DNA of 64,000 bases from Macrophomina tecta (GCA_024180945.1 JAKSGN010000038.1:992001-1056000), one strand, 5' to 3'; shown: positions 10,281 through 22,079, counted from the first letter of the stretch. Notes: generated by a model not told the origin, from the sequence alone. Program-made: numbers and translations.

Positions 10281-12932
10281 TCAACCAAGAGCTTTTTTGT
10301 AAGGTGGTTGAAAGGATACCGATTGCTCATCTCGTGGCTCCCACTTTTGCGAAGCAACTTCATCTCGAGGCATCTGCCCCACCTTCTCATCACCATTCAA
10401 AGCTTCCGCCTTCGCGAGCTCCGGGTTGGTAGTCCTGTCCAAGCGGAATCCAAGCACGGACATATGATCAGGGTCATTTACTTGATATGGCAACGGAGTG
10501 TCAGCACCGGCGTTATCATCCGCAAACTGAAAACCTGCGTTGACCTCTCCATGATCTGTTGGCTCCTCGTCCTTATCCTGCACCGTAGCATTCCCGTATT
10601 CATTGCGCGGCAATGAAGCCATTAGTTGGGAGCCAAGTGCTAGGTCTACTTCTTGTAACACCTCCCACCGCAATTCTTTCAGCCACCAGAGACCGAAATG
10701 GTTTGTCTGACCGCTGACCAGTTCCCTTGGATCCAGCAACAGACCTTCGCTCGTTCCCATCCACACCTCGTTTGCAAATCCAATCATCTGAAGGATAGAG
10801 TAAGGATTGTTTGCAACAGACCGACGGTTGTATAAACGGTTGCTGCGACCGTGACCAAAGAGCCGAACGAGCTGGGAACGAAGCTCGGCCCGAACAGTAC
10901 GACTGTTGACATAGACGCCACGTTGTCGCAAATGTTTGGAGAGACGAAAGCCTTGTGCCCAGAAATGCGGTGGCTTCTTGCTGTCCTTGAGATCTTCTGG
11001 TGTTGGCGTGATGAAAGCGCGACGGATGCCCCAAGCGATAAATGCGCGAAGCTGCTTGTCTGAGAAAATTTTCCGGAGAGGGTGTCTCGGATCCGTAGGC
11101 TTCATGGCGAGATGCACGATCGATGATCGGGATTTCCCATTCTCGAGGATCCGGTCAAGACTGCTTGATTTGCCAGACGAGCCATTTTGAGAATACCAAT
11201 CGGCAAGCCAGAGCGCGAGCTTAACGACATCGTCAAAACATTCTGTCATGCCGAAGCGTCGGAAGAGCTCAGCCCAGCGGCGTGGATCAACGTGGCCTCC
11301 CGATACTAGTGTGCTGCGCCATATGTTCGCAATCAACGTGGTATCATTGTACCCAGGACCTCGCATGACAGGCCTGTTTCCAGGTTTCCTGGGTCGGAGC
11401 TGATAGACCTGGAGAGCGGCCATGGATCCTTCGGTGAGTGCGATTCTCCGGGACTGCATATCCTCCAAGACTTTGCAGAGCTTATCGATATCTCGCAAAG
11501 TGGAAAGCTTCTGAACAAGCATGTTCCATTGCTCTCTTGCCGGATCTCGATGGAACACGGTTAGAATAGCGAGCGTCCTGTGTGCCTCGTTCCAATCGCC
11601 TTTTTCGATGAAGGAGGAAAGAAGCTTTCGTTGTAACGCTGTGTCCTCCAAAGCGTCCGGGTGTTGGTCAGTTGAGAGAAGAGAATTGATGAGATCTTGC
11701 CGGCCATCCTCAGCGAACTTTTGGAGAGCTTGAGAGTAAACAGATTTGCCAATGGATATACCCGCCTCGTTCAATTTGTTGATATTGTAGCAGATCCTTT
11801 CAGCATCAACAGTCCTGGAGGCCATCTCACGCAGTGCCACTGGGCCAATCTCATCCACCCCGAACATCCCTAATCCGCGAATGATGACATCGATCGAAAA
11901 GGCTTTGGTGGCGAAGATGCGAGCACAGAAATGGTCATCAAGCTTCTTCGGCTCAACGCCGTGGACCTCCCCAAGAACCCTGTTCATGGTTTCGCGCGAA
12001 AAATTCAGGCCGACCGGATCCTGGGTCCCGTCGCCAGATTCGTCTTCCATACGTCGTTTTCCGCCAGTCCTCAACAGATTTTCCCAGACGCTTGCCAAGG
12101 AAGGGTCCATGGCAGTTCCAGACGGAAAATCACCCCTTGTGATCAAGACGCTGTGGCATTGTAGAGCCGCGCTCCACCGGTTTCCGTTACACAAGTTTGT
12201 GATCAAAGTATCATAGACATCGCGCTGATCATTACGCGTGTAAATGTAGCGGAAAGCTGAGATTGAAGCCCGACTACCTTCGATCTTGGACGAAATCCGA
12301 CGGAGTGCTCCATACCCAGGCGGGAAGGTTGATGCCAATTTCGCGTGCCACCTGTAGACGTCCCGGTGCTTTCGCTTGACAAAGCATCGCCCAATAACGC
12401 TTTCATATAGTGGCTCATAGAAACTGCTTGTCCTGCTCTTGCTGTCCTCTGCATAGGCGATTACATCATCGATGAGGTCGTCATGCGCGAGGAAAGTCTC
12501 CCATAAAGGTCGTGCCCACGGTCCGGTCGTTGGCAGATCCACTCTTCCAGCCCTCAGCTCTTTCCAGACACGTTTGACGCCGTCGTTGCCATACAGTCGT
12601 TGGTGGAACTGTAGCACCTCAACCCATCTTTCGAGTGTTTTATCTTCAGGATTTCGTCCGGTCTGCTCGCTCGGCGCCAGAGAAGCCGCAGACGAAGTAG
12701 TGTTGAAGCTGCGGAAAGCATACTTCGCCAGTGGGTGATTTGCGGGGGGGGATGCAGGCGGTGTATGAGCTCGGGGCAGGATGGAAGAGTGTCGATACGA
12801 AACTCCGGATGGAAAGGCTCGGTGGTGGACGGGCGAAACAGCGGCGAAAGAGATGTCTTCTTGCGCTATGAGAAATCGCAGAGCTCGGAGAATGGAGGGT
12901 CTGGCGAGGAGCCGGTCCAATGCTGTGCGCAT
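10281..12932 (-). CDS. Mitochondrial pentatricopeptide-repeat (PPR-type) protein
   Basis: An uninterrupted frame. An upstream ATG at 13061 would add 43 residues, but I prefer the ATG at 12932 (883 residues): it begins MRTALDRLLARPSILRALRF, a typical Arg-rich amphipathic mitochondrial presequence, and leaves room for the divergent promoter. The body is alpha-helical with degenerate repeats about 35 residues long (for example a segment containing YDTLITNLCNGNRWSAALQC). This matches large fungal PPR proteins of the mitochondrial matrix, which bind organellar transcripts. Family members in Neurospora and yeast (CYA-5, Pet309) act on COX1 mRNA; orthology here is not shown. The neighbour in head-to-head arrangement is COX7, also mitochondrial. 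Confidence 0.72.
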   Translation of the reverse strand: MRTALDRLLARPSILRALRFLIAQEDISFAAVSPVHHRAFPSGVSYRHSSILPRAHTPPASPPANHPLAKYAFRSFNTTSSAASLAPSEQTGRNPEDKTLERWVEVLQFHQRLYGNDGVKRVWKELRAGRVDLPTTGPWARPLWETFLAHDDLIDDVIAYAEDSKSRTSSFYEPLYESVIGRCFVKRKHRDVYRWHAKLASTFPPGYGALRRISSKIEGSRASISAFRYIYTRNDQRDVYDTLITNLCNGNRWSAALQCHSVLITRGDFPSGTAMDPSLASVWENLLRTGGKRRMEDESGDGTQDPVGLNFSRETMNRVLGEVHGVEPKKLDDHFCARIFATKAFSIDVIIRGLGMFGVDEIGPVALREMASRTVDAERICYNINKLNEAGISIGKSVYSQALQKFAEDGRQDLINSLLSTDQHPDALEDTALQRKLLSSFIEKGDWNEAHRTLAILTVFHRDPAREQWNMLVQKLSTLRDIDKLCKVLEDMQSRRIALTEGSMAALQVYQLRPRKPGNRPVMRGPGYNDTTLIANIWRSTLVSGGHVDPRRWAELFRRFGMTECFDDVVKLALWLADWYSQNGSSGKSSSLDRILENGKSRSSIVHLAMKPTDPRHPLRKIFSDKQLRAFIAWGIRRAFITPTPEDLKDSKKPPHFWAQGFRLSKHLRQRGVYVNSRTVRAELRSQLVRLFGHGRSNRLYNRRSVANNPYSILQMIGFANEVWMGTSEGLLLDPRELVSGQTNHFGLWWLKELRWEVLQEVDLALGSQLMASLPRNEYGNATVQDKDEEPTDHGEVNAGFQFADDNAGADTPLPYQVNDPDHMSVLGFRLDRTTNPELAKAEALNGDEKVGQMPRDEVASQKWEPRDEQSVSFQPPYKKALG

Positions 12933-13214
12933 TGCCTGAGGAAGTCGCGGCTCACGGGAACGGCTTCCGACATGACATCGGAACACGCGACAACAGCACA
13001 GAAAGGCGGCGGAGGTGATGATTGCTCGCTCAACTCTTGCAGCAAATCCGCGCCAAGGCATTTGCTGCTTCCGCGCCGGATGTGTGGTTTTTCCGGCCGG
13101 TACGGCTTGGCACAGCTTCGCGATCAGACGATGCAGCGACTCTGCCCTTCACCAAGCTCACTGCCCGCCCAATTGCATCCTCTCCGCTCTTCCGCTCTCA
13201 CCAACTCGATCAAA
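12933..13214. promoter_or_regulatory. Bidirectional promoter between the PPR gene and COX7
   Basis: Only 282 bp separate the preferred PPR start (12932, minus) from the COX7 start (13215, plus), so both must share control DNA. The COX7-proximal part is C/T-rich, as in many fungal leader regions. If the upstream PPR ATG at 13061 is used, the spacer shrinks to 153 bp. Confidence 0.6.
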
Positions 13215-13731
13215 ATGGCCGGGTATGCCGTCCTGCTGCTCCGCGATGGTCCCTAGACGCGCACTCCCCCCGCCCGCTGCGGCTGCGCTCGTCCGAACGG
13301 ACCTTGAGACTGGCCTCCCTACAGCAGTTTGCTAATACATCCGCAGCTTCGTCAACCGCGAGAACCGCGTTCCCTACTACCAGCGTCTCTTCCAGAGGCA
13401 CGATGGCCTCAGGCAGTGGCAGAAGGTCAGCTCCACCATTACCCCACGATTAGAACCGCCGCGTCACACCCAATCTTGAAATTTACGTCACTCCGCATAG
13501 GCGGGCTAAGAGCTGGAATTACAATTGGGCGCCGTCTATAAGAGTGTGGGCTGATGGAATATGACAGACCTCCCGCAGCAGGGCCATCCTCCTTCCCTAT
13601 AACATCATGCTCTGGGGTGGTTTTGGCGCCAGCATGTACATGATGTGCCGCCAGGTTCTTGTATGTGGGATCAATGATAATTCCTCGGTCAATGCTGATG
13701 AATTTCACAGGGCAAGAAGACCTGGTACTAG
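13215..13731 (+). CDS. COX7: Cytochrome c oxidase subunit VII (COX7/VIIa type)
   Basis: Four exons: 13215-13222, 13347-13425, 13568-13660, 13711-13731; 66 residues. The first exon is only 8 nt and the last 21 nt, so no single frame reveals the gene. The spliced protein starts MAGFVNRENRVPYYQRLFQR, continues HDGLRQWQKTSRSRAILLPY, then a single membrane segment with GGFGASMYMMCRQVL, and ends GKKTWY. This matches the small inner-membrane subunit of complex IV, where one transmembrane helix packs at the edge of the enzyme. All introns are GT-AG and the coding sum is 201 nt. Three introns in 66 codons is dense but usual for this fungal gene. Confidence 0.88.
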
Positions 13732-16700
13732 ATACCGGAGTCGAGATGCGGCCGGGAGACGTCAGTGGGTAGCTTTAAGCATCCGCACGTGTACAGTCTA
13801 GACAATTGATCCCTGCAACTTTACACTCTCTCTGATCCGGAAAACCATCATTTTTGGCCTATGCTTCGTATAGGTGCCTACTGACTACGGGCTTTGAACA
13901 TGTATCAGGATGCAACTATATCCCGTGCGACTGCACCAGATTGAGTAAGGTGATGGATGACATTTCTTTGACTACTCTGTCCCCTGAAATAAGTTTGATG
14001 ATCCCTTTGCACTTCCTGACCCTCTCTGTACTGGAAGTGCTTATCTCGTGTGGAAAATGCGTCTCTTCTTTAGATCTCTTTGGTCCAGCATTTGCGTCAG
14101 TTTTGATACTTACAACATCCGCTCATGACTGGCAAAAGGCTGTTGGATGTGACTAATCAGGTGGTATCTTGGTCTAACGAGCTCCTTCCACGACAGCAGC
14201 CAAGGGCTAGGGCTCTCTGAAGCGTACAAGAACGCGAGGGAACCGAAGAGGGAAAACGTCTGCCAAATGGTCGTTCACTCGCGGCAGAATGGGATGGTCT
14301 AACTAAAAATCTGTCCGCATCCCGGGATGCCTGGCATGACCTTCACATATGCATGGCATTAGCCGTATCTGTAAGGAAACTTTCCAGAAAGCACGAGCTT
14401 GTTTGGAGTCACGCGCTTACTCGTCAATTGCGGCTCCCCCACAATCAGCAAGCGACAGTCACCCCACAGCGTTCCAGAACAAACCTCATCAGGCCATCTC
14501 CAGGAGGAGCGGAGGGATCTTACCATCGCCTTGCGCACACTTGTGATTCTGCCGTCTCCTCTCACGGTTGTCATCCGGTCGTAGTATTCGCGTTGTCGTC
14601 TTCTACGCCACATGGCGTGGTAGGGCACGTCGTCTGATTCGGTTCGCCGGGGACCCCGGATGGCTCTCGGAGTACGCTGTGACCACTGACGCGGACCGTG
14701 AGCATCGCACGCACCGAGAGCGAAAGCTTGACCGGTCACGAGTCCTAATGATCGCTACGAAGTACCGAACATCTTGCCCATACCGGCAATGCGTGAAAGC
14801 CACGCTGCTGCTGACGCGCAACATCTCAACTTTTTATGGCCAAAAGCAATACTGCGGCATTTACCAGCAAACTAGTCGGGTTCGGATTGCAACGGCATCG
14901 GTCCAAGATGCCTTCCTTTCTGAGCATTTGAGTTGCGGTTACCTTGCATCGCGGCGAATTTGTGTTTGAAGGCTGGGGTGAGTTTCTCCGTTGTTCGCTT
15001 CGGCACTTGTTGTGGAGAAGAGGTGAGCAAGTGAGAGTGGAACCAGGTTGCTGGGCATCAACGAAGGATGTCATCCCTGCCAGGACTGCCACACCGGCAC
15101 CACGCGCTTGGCGCACCCCATGGTCAAACAAGAAAACTGGGGAACTGGAGAAAAAGAGATGGGCTCCGGATCTCCTGTGGGTATGTGTCGACGCCTTTAT
15201 CTCAAAATTTTCACCTCCGGGGCGGACCAAGGACGACAAGCTCCGTGCCTTCATACGACCTGCCGAGAGTCCCCGACGGGCTCAGGGCCGTTGACGTAGG
15301 ATCGCCGATGATGCGGTCCAAACGGCGGCAAGCATCATCATAACGAAAAAGCCAAAAAGCAGGGTTTCATGGAGGCGTCGCATTTTTGTTTTTTATTTGC
15401 GAGGCGGGGGTCTGAGCGCGAGTCTGGGCTTCGTACAACTTCACCGCTTTTGGTTATGCCTCCGGCAAACTCGGGATTGCGTTTCCACGCAGCGCAACAA
15501 GTGGAAACACCAACGAGCTGCCTCGTTTCACAGAAGCAGGCTTTGACGCAAGGCGAGAAAAACCTACCAAGAGGGATTATCGAGCTGAAATTCTCTCACG
15601 ACGTCATACGATTGTGCTCATGAATTGCTGCCTCCGCATGTTTTCCCCCGGATTCCCAAATCTGGGCAAGTCACGTGCACAGTGACGAAGTGAACAGTGA
15701 GCGATTCCGCTGGAACTACGCTGGATGGAGAGACTACGCTCTTTCGAAGAGTTACGCGCGGTCAACGGCTTATGATTTCATCATTTCTAGGCGCTTTTCG
15801 GACCCGAGCGCCCTTGGTTCGATTAAGCTTCTAGAAGACAGTGCGGCCAAGGGATGGCTGCGGGAAAGGCTGCTTGGCGGCGCGTGTCGCGGGAGATCAG
15901 AGACGGGTAAGGCTGAGACTGGTGAGTTTATCCAGAGGTCGAGGGCAGCAATTCGCGTTGTTGTTCGTCCGGATAATTTGGGCAGGCTCACGATCTCCAG
16001 GTGGCAGGCTGAAAGCTGTGGGGAGAATCTGGCGGAGCGCGGAGAGGAAAGGGGCTCCGCAGCCGCACTTTTCCCGGCCGCGTGCCACGGGGAGGACACC
16101 GCGCTCCGCCTGGAGAGGGAGAAGTGGGACCGCTGGCCATTCTGCTTCGCGTGCGTGCGCCGGCACTTTCCATCCGCCACAACACAACCGCGCCCTTCAC
16201 GCCATCGATTATTGTGTGTAGTCTTTCAGGCGGCGAAAGTGGGCCAATCTGACGCCTGAGTGCTTGCCGCCCCTGGCCCGAGCGCCGGACAAGCAGCACA
16301 CAAGCGTAGGCAAGAGTCAGTCAAGACCGCTGCTCCCGCCCTTGGCTGAGGCCGGCGTCGCAAATCGCTGGGCTGCGCGACTCAACAAAAAACGGCGCGC
16401 CGCCTGCCATTCGCTCGTCGAGGGGTTGTCGGCAAGTGTCCAGTTGCCGGCCAGCCGTGGCGGCGGGTGCGCATGCGCCGACGCGGCACGGCTGACCACC
16501 GTCAATTCCTTCGCCGCCGCGACGAGCAGACCGTTATGCGCGCATCAGCCGCCGACATCACGCTACGCCCGGCCCATTTTGCCCGCCAAGAGCCGCGCTC
16601 GACCGTCTCCAGAATCGGAGCAACGCTCCAACACGCCTATCTGCTCCGGGCCTAACTCCCAGCTATGGACTCCCATGCGCCGGGGCTCCCCCATCATATC

Positions 16701-16962
16701 GGCCCGGCCTTCAGCGAACGATGGGGCCTCTCCAGTCTGGTCCTCCGCAGTCCGACCAGCGGGGACCGGGGTGTTACCAGCTCTGCGTCCCACGTCGACC
16801 CGCACCATCGGCCAGAGCCCGCACCCATAAAGCAGGCCTCGTCCGCAGGCAAGAGCGCTTCTTCTTTCCTCATTCACTCCGCTGCCTCTTCCCTTTTGAT
16901 ACCCAGTAGGCACTTTTGTCTCTTTTCCCTCCTCGCCTCCCAATTCGGCAAGTCCTTCCACC
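13732..16962. other. Intergenic, 3.2 kb, upstream region of the MFS transporter
   Basis: No frame here resembles a known protein and the longer ones start at non-ATG codons. The last 600 bp become C-rich on the plus strand up to the transporter ATG, consistent with a long promoter and leader. I see no named regulatory site I would defend. Confidence 0.55.
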
Positions 16963-18878
16963 ATGGCCGAGAACAAGGCCGCGGACAAAATCTCCGTGAC
17001 GGGCACTGATTCCGCTCACGTCGAGAAGCACGCCCCCAACAACCAGGAATTGATTGAGGAAGCCGTCCGTAGCGGCAGTATTCCCCAAGTCAAGAGCGAG
17101 AAGGATGCCATTGCCATCGCGAAGAACGGCAGCTGGGAGGTTGACGCTCTCATCAGGCAGTTGGAGGACGACCACAAGGCCGAGGGCTACACCAAGGGCA
17201 TCTTCGACATCGAGTTCAAGAACCCCAAGCACTTCACATGGCTGCTGGTCACCTTCGCCTCCATGGGTGGTCTGCTCTCGGGCCTCGACCAGTCCCTCAT
17301 CTCGGGCGCTAACCTTTTCCTCCCCGAGGATCTTGGCCTCACCGACTCCCAAAACAGCTTGGTCAACGCCGGCATGCCGCTCGGTGCCGTGGCCGGCGCC
17401 CTGCTGCTGTCCCCCTGCAACGAGTGGTTCGGTCGCCGCTGGTCCATCATCATCTCTTGCGTCTTCTACACGATCGGCGGTGCCCTGTGCGCCGGTTCTA
17501 TCAACTTCGCCATGATCGTCGTCGCTCGCTTGCTGCTCGGTGTCGGTGTTGGTCTCGAGGGTGGCACCGTCCCCGTCTATGTCGCTGAAACTGTCGAGAG
17601 GCGGCTGCGTGGAAACATGGTCTCCCTCTACCAGTTTAACATTGCTCTCGGCGAGGTCCTGGGCTACGTCGTGGCCGCCATCTTCCTCAAGGTCCCCGGC
17701 AACTGGCGCTACATTCTCGGCTCTTCGCTCGTCTTCTCCACCATCATGCTCATCGGGTAAGTTACTCAATCCAGCACGTTTGTTCTCAAACAAGCCTAAC
17801 TAGCCGCGCAGTATGCTCTACATGCCCGAGTCCCCCCGCTTCTACATGCACAAGGGCGAGACCCTCAAGGCCTTCAAGGTCTGGAAGCGCATCCGCGGTA
17901 TCGAGACGGCCGACTCGCGCGAGGAGTTCTTCGTCATGAAGGCATCTCAAGAGCAGGAAGACGCCGAGGTCGCCGCCGGACTCAGCAACAAGCGCTTCCC
18001 GTGGATGGACTTCATCACGGTGCCGCGCGCCCGCCGCGCCATCGTCTACGCCAACATCATGATCTTCCTCGGCCAGTTCACCGGTATCAATGCGATCATG
18101 TACTACATGTCGGTGCTCATGAGCAAAATCGGCTTCGACAAGATCCAGGCGAACTACATGTCGCTCGTCGGCGGTGGGTCCCTGCTGCTCGGCACTATTC
18201 CCGCGGTTTTGTACATGGAGCGCTGCGGCCGTCGCTTCTGGGCTATTGCTATGTTGCCGGGCTTTTTCATTGGTTTGATTCTGTGCGGTGTCAGCGAGCA
18301 TGCTGGTAGCGTGATGAATCAACAGGCCGTGTACTTGACCGGCATTATCATCTACCAGGGTTTCTTCGGCTCCTACGCCACCCTGACCTGGGGTAAGTCC
18401 TCCACTTCCAACGTATTTTCAGAGAAATTAAGCTAACGACCCCACCGTGGTGCCTGCTGAGGAAAGTTTCTAGTCCCGTCTAGCTGCGCGAACAATTAAC
18501 TAACTGTCTGAGCAGGTTTATCCCACATACCTTCGTTCCTATGGCATGACCACGTCTGATGGTTGGCTCTTCCTGTCCTCGTTCATCGTCACCTACAACT
18601 TCGACCGGATGATGAACGCCATGACCCGCACCGGTCTGACCCTCGGCTTCTACGGAGGCATTGCCGTCCTGGGCTGGTTCTACCAGCTCTTCTTCATGCC
18701 CGAGACCAAGGACAAGACGCTCGAGGAGATTGATTTGATCTTCTCCAAGCCCACCAGCGAGATCGTTGCCGAGAACTGGAAGAACGCAAAGGAGACGACG
18801 GCGGATCTGTTGGCCTTCAGGTGGAAGAAGGTGTTTACGTTTGAGAAGCAGAGGGAGAACATGGGTGATGAGCTGTAA
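16963..18878 (+). CDS. MFS sugar/polyol transporter with a suspect microexon
   Basis: Exons are 16963-17756, 17812-18392, a 14-nt microexon at 18448-18461, and 18516-18878; the sum gives 583 residues. A hydrophilic N-terminus (about 90 residues) precedes the 12-helix fold. Sugar-porter marks include NEWFGRRWS after helix 2, PESPRFYMHKGE in the centre, and PETKDKTLEEID at the end. It should carry a sugar or polyol, probably with protons, across the plasma membrane; the substrate cannot be told. The microexon supplies the VVPAE part of the conserved TWVVPAEVYPTYLRSYG block and is needed for frame, yet its flanks are not AG and GT (CCG before, GAAAGT after). The gene is therefore either recently damaged, spliced non-canonically, or affected by base errors. 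Confidence 0.82.
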
Positions 18879-20151
18879 GCGAAGCATTTAGGACGTGTTG
18901 ATATCCTATGTGGAGAAAGGTACAGTATTGAATATTCCCCTGAGCGCAGGGGACGTAATGATGCCAGGAGGGGGTAGAGTTTTGAAGTAATGATACCAAT
19001 TTATGAGTTTATGAAAGAACGGATGATTAACTCAACGCTTTTGGGATAATTGATGACGAATCCCGCAAACGGTGTTTGCCTGATAGGCGCTTGCCGTCCG
19101 CAGGTGAGGCAGTCGTCGGGATGCGAATGTCCCCTGTAACAGTCGTATATCCGGCTAGATGCCTTTGACTCCCTACGAATGTAGCGGTACGTAAGCGTAC
19201 CTTGTGCTTGTTGAAACATACAGCACCACGATACTCAACTGATGTAGCACCATGAAGCAAACAGCTTATCGTACCACAGTAGAATTGTCCTGGTGGCCAA
19301 GGCAGGGGCGCTCGGCATTGCCTCGGCTGCAGACGCTTCAGGTGAAGGCTTTGATGCGGTAGCGGCGGCTGCGAAGATCGCTGCGCAGCGTGGTGGGTAG
19401 CTCTCCCACGATGGTGCCGCTGGTGGCTGCTCCGTTGAGCTCGAGTGCATGTTCGTGTGGTATCGTTAAGGCGTAGCCGTAGGTTATGTTCTGCACTTGA
19501 TCCGCCAGTCCGAGGGATGCGAAGACGTTGGTGCAGCTGTCTCTGCTGGCCTGTTACCGTCGAAGTAGAGCAGTTTCGGGGTTAGGATGCGCGACTTATT
19601 GAAGGGGGGGTGGGAGCAGCCATTTTGGCTATTTTGACGCGCGCGTTCACGGAGAGGTTCTAGCGAGCTGTTAAATCGTGCTGCGGGAAGCAAGACCATC
19701 CAGTAGCAAATGTTTGCGTAGAGTAAAGAAAGGAAGATGGTGCGACGGCGGGCGAGAATCGCTGTCGGTGTCTTACGTATGCTAACCCAATTTGGAAGCG
19801 AGTGATCGCGGGTCAGCGAAGATGGCGAGGCTGAACGCCACGGCACTACGTAGTGCTTATTCTCAAAATAAGTAGCTCGGCCCCGCTCCGAAAGGCAACC
19901 GCAATTACACAAGGCTGTGCCCAGGCAGTTTTCTCTACGCCCTCGACGTAATGAAAAAGGAAATGGCCTTCTTCCGGTGTTCCGCAGCGTGATGAAGGGC
20001 AGCGCCTCGACACGTGTCACACACTCCATCATTTTTATCTAGCCTTGCTTCACGTACTGAGCCTGGCTGATCCAGGAAATTCCCCGGCTCTTGATGGACC
20101 TTAGCCTTGTCATCGCAGACAAAACCGAAGTGTGATCATCCATGCACCGCG
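18879..20151. other. Intergenic, no supported gene
   Basis: 3' flank of the transporter and 5' flank of the lectin-like gene. A minus frame at 20032-19484 (182 codons) has no recognisable features and is not counted as a gene. Confidence 0.5.
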
Positions 20152-21716
20152 ATGGACGGGATACAACATGAAGCTAACCGTCGACTACCGGAGTACTCTC
20201 ACCATTCAGATGCAGGAGTTTCTGCACATGCGGCGCAACTTGGATCCCTTCAGCCAGTCGACATGGTGGAGAATACATATTCCAGCAAGGCTGAGCAGGC
20301 AAAGGTACCGAATGGTCCACCAATGGACTGCGAAAACTACCCCGAGGTGTATCACGAGACACTACCTGAAGTTAAGGTTGACCACAACTCATTTCCAGAA
20401 GTCGCTGGCAATGATGCACTTCGATTCGCAGGATGTCAAGCACGACGCTCCGCACACTCGAAGAGAAACATGCGCTGTGGCCTACCCAAAACGTGGTTTT
20501 GGATACTCATATATGTCTCAATCATCTTAGTAATTGTGGCTGTTATTGGGGGGGTTGTCGGATCGGGAACGGGCTCTCGATCAGAGTCCGACGCTGTCAA
20601 AGTCCTTGGTACCACAGCACTTGCTTCCGTGAGTTACAAACAGGCGGATGCAACCAACCAGTATCGCGTATACTTTCAGGCTGAATCAGGAGATCTTTAT
20701 CAGTCAGTTTGGAGTTCTGGGACAAAGAGATGGAAAACATCACCGTTGAGAACATCAGACGCCACGAATGTGACGGAAGAACCAGTGGCGAAGCTGGGAA
20801 CCCCTCTTGCTGCTCATATTTATGGATCAGTAGAGACAGTCAGTATATTCTGCAAGCATCTGTCCTACAGAAGAAAATCTCACATTTGATCAGGACTATT
20901 ACGAGTATCATCTCTTTTTCCTCGACGCGGCCAACAGGATTTGGGGCCTCGTTTCCGAAGACCCGGATGACATATGGAAATTCTCCGCTGAAAACGCAAT
21001 TAGAGGGGACTACACCACAGCCTCGTATTCGAAACTCGCATCGTACGGGCGCCAATGCGGGGGCAACTGCGGGAATGCAACCTCCATCGTCATTTGGCAA
21101 AGTGACGACGACAACATATGGCTTGCGGGCTACCAGCCAGAAATCGGCTGGCTTGCTTTCGCCAACGATGCCGAGCTCGATTCACCACCTGTCCAAGGCA
21201 CCGCCATTTCTACCCTTTCTATGGGCGCAGATGAGGGCCTCATGAGCATCTACATTAACACCGGCAGACCTACGGAACTTCATTTCAACAGGACTGACGG
21301 ATGGGCGTCCAATGGTTAGTGGTCACTATGCCACTGATGGTTAGAGACACCGGACGCTAATCTCCGAGGAACGTGTAGGCACTCTCGATGGAGGGACACT
21401 TCAATCAGACGCTGCAATAGCGGCACTGATAACGAACTATGACACGGCAGATGCTGGAACGGCTGAAGTCAATGTCATAGCCACGAGACCAGGCTCATCT
21501 GGCGGTGTGTCGCTTTGGCTGAATGGCACATTCGACAGGTCGTGGCTGAACAGTGATGTCGAGCCTCCTTTTTCCTCCGTTTCGAACTCTTCCGCAATCA
21601 CGTCAAATCAGGCCGGGATGGTATATGCCATGGAGAGAGGTAAAATTGCTGAGTGGCGTTGGGAGGACAGCAACAGCTCGTACATAAGAGTCGGAATTGT
21701 GGAGACGCATTTGTGA
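20152..21716 (+). CDS. Membrane-anchored fucose-lectin-like beta-propeller protein
   Basis: Exons are 20152-20838, 20894-21314 and 21379-21716; 481 residues. The first intron could instead start at 20830; both choices keep phase. A cytosolic N-terminal region (about 1-110) carries three PEV motifs (residues about 64, 72 and 82: NYPEV, LPEV, FPEV). One transmembrane helix follows (WILIYVSIILVIVAVIGGVV, about 116-135), then an extracytoplasmic domain with repeated YRVYFQAESGDLYQSVW, YYEYHLFFLDAANRIWG and SIVIWQSDDDNIWLAGY-like units. These are the blades of the fungal fucose-specific lectin (AAL-type) propeller. Expected role is glycan binding at the cell surface; ligand unknown. The start ATG is the first in the open frame. 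Confidence 0.68.
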
Positions 21717-22079
21717 TTGAATCTTGGACTCACAATAAATTAAGGCTTGCCTTCACCGCGCAATAAGTGAGAAACCTATCTGATATACAGATATAATGAA
21801 GTCGGATATATCTATGTACCGATACCAAGATACTATGAAGGTTTCCACCGGCAAACCATCAATCCCGCCCTCCAACTAAATGACCCTCTTGGAATACTTC
21901 TGTCAGGGTCAGGTTTATTCTCAGAAGAATATAACTCCACATTTATGTCGACGTCCAGATTCATGGGGCCTGTGGTTCAAGCTGTTGGGTTCTGCAGGGT
22001 CGGGGTTGTCGAGCAGACTTCGATTCTACCGAGAAGTATGATCAGCGTTATTTCTTCGACAGAGGGCAACGAGCGGCAC
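21717..22079. other. Short AT-rich spacer between lectin-like and membrane-protein genes
   Basis: Convergent 3' flanks. A 3' exon of the neighbouring minus-strand gene may lie at about 22015-21965 (after an intron GTATGC...GGTAG), ending near residue motif EPQAP. Confidence 0.35.

Noticed and set aside
9704..10396. Minus frame of 230 codons rich in Pro and Ser
   Set aside because: Overlaps both the Glu-rich ORF and the end of the PPR gene; the composition (runs of PPP and TPP) is the antisense of G-rich sequence.
19484..20032. Minus frame of 182 codons between the transporter and lectin genes
   Set aside because: No motif or domain, and no intron evidence. Mixed composition, unlike the neighbouring genes.
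20830..20893. Apparent frameshift in the lectin-like gene
   Set aside because: A phase-correct GT-AG intron (20839-20893, or 20830-20893) links the frames, so no lesion is needed.
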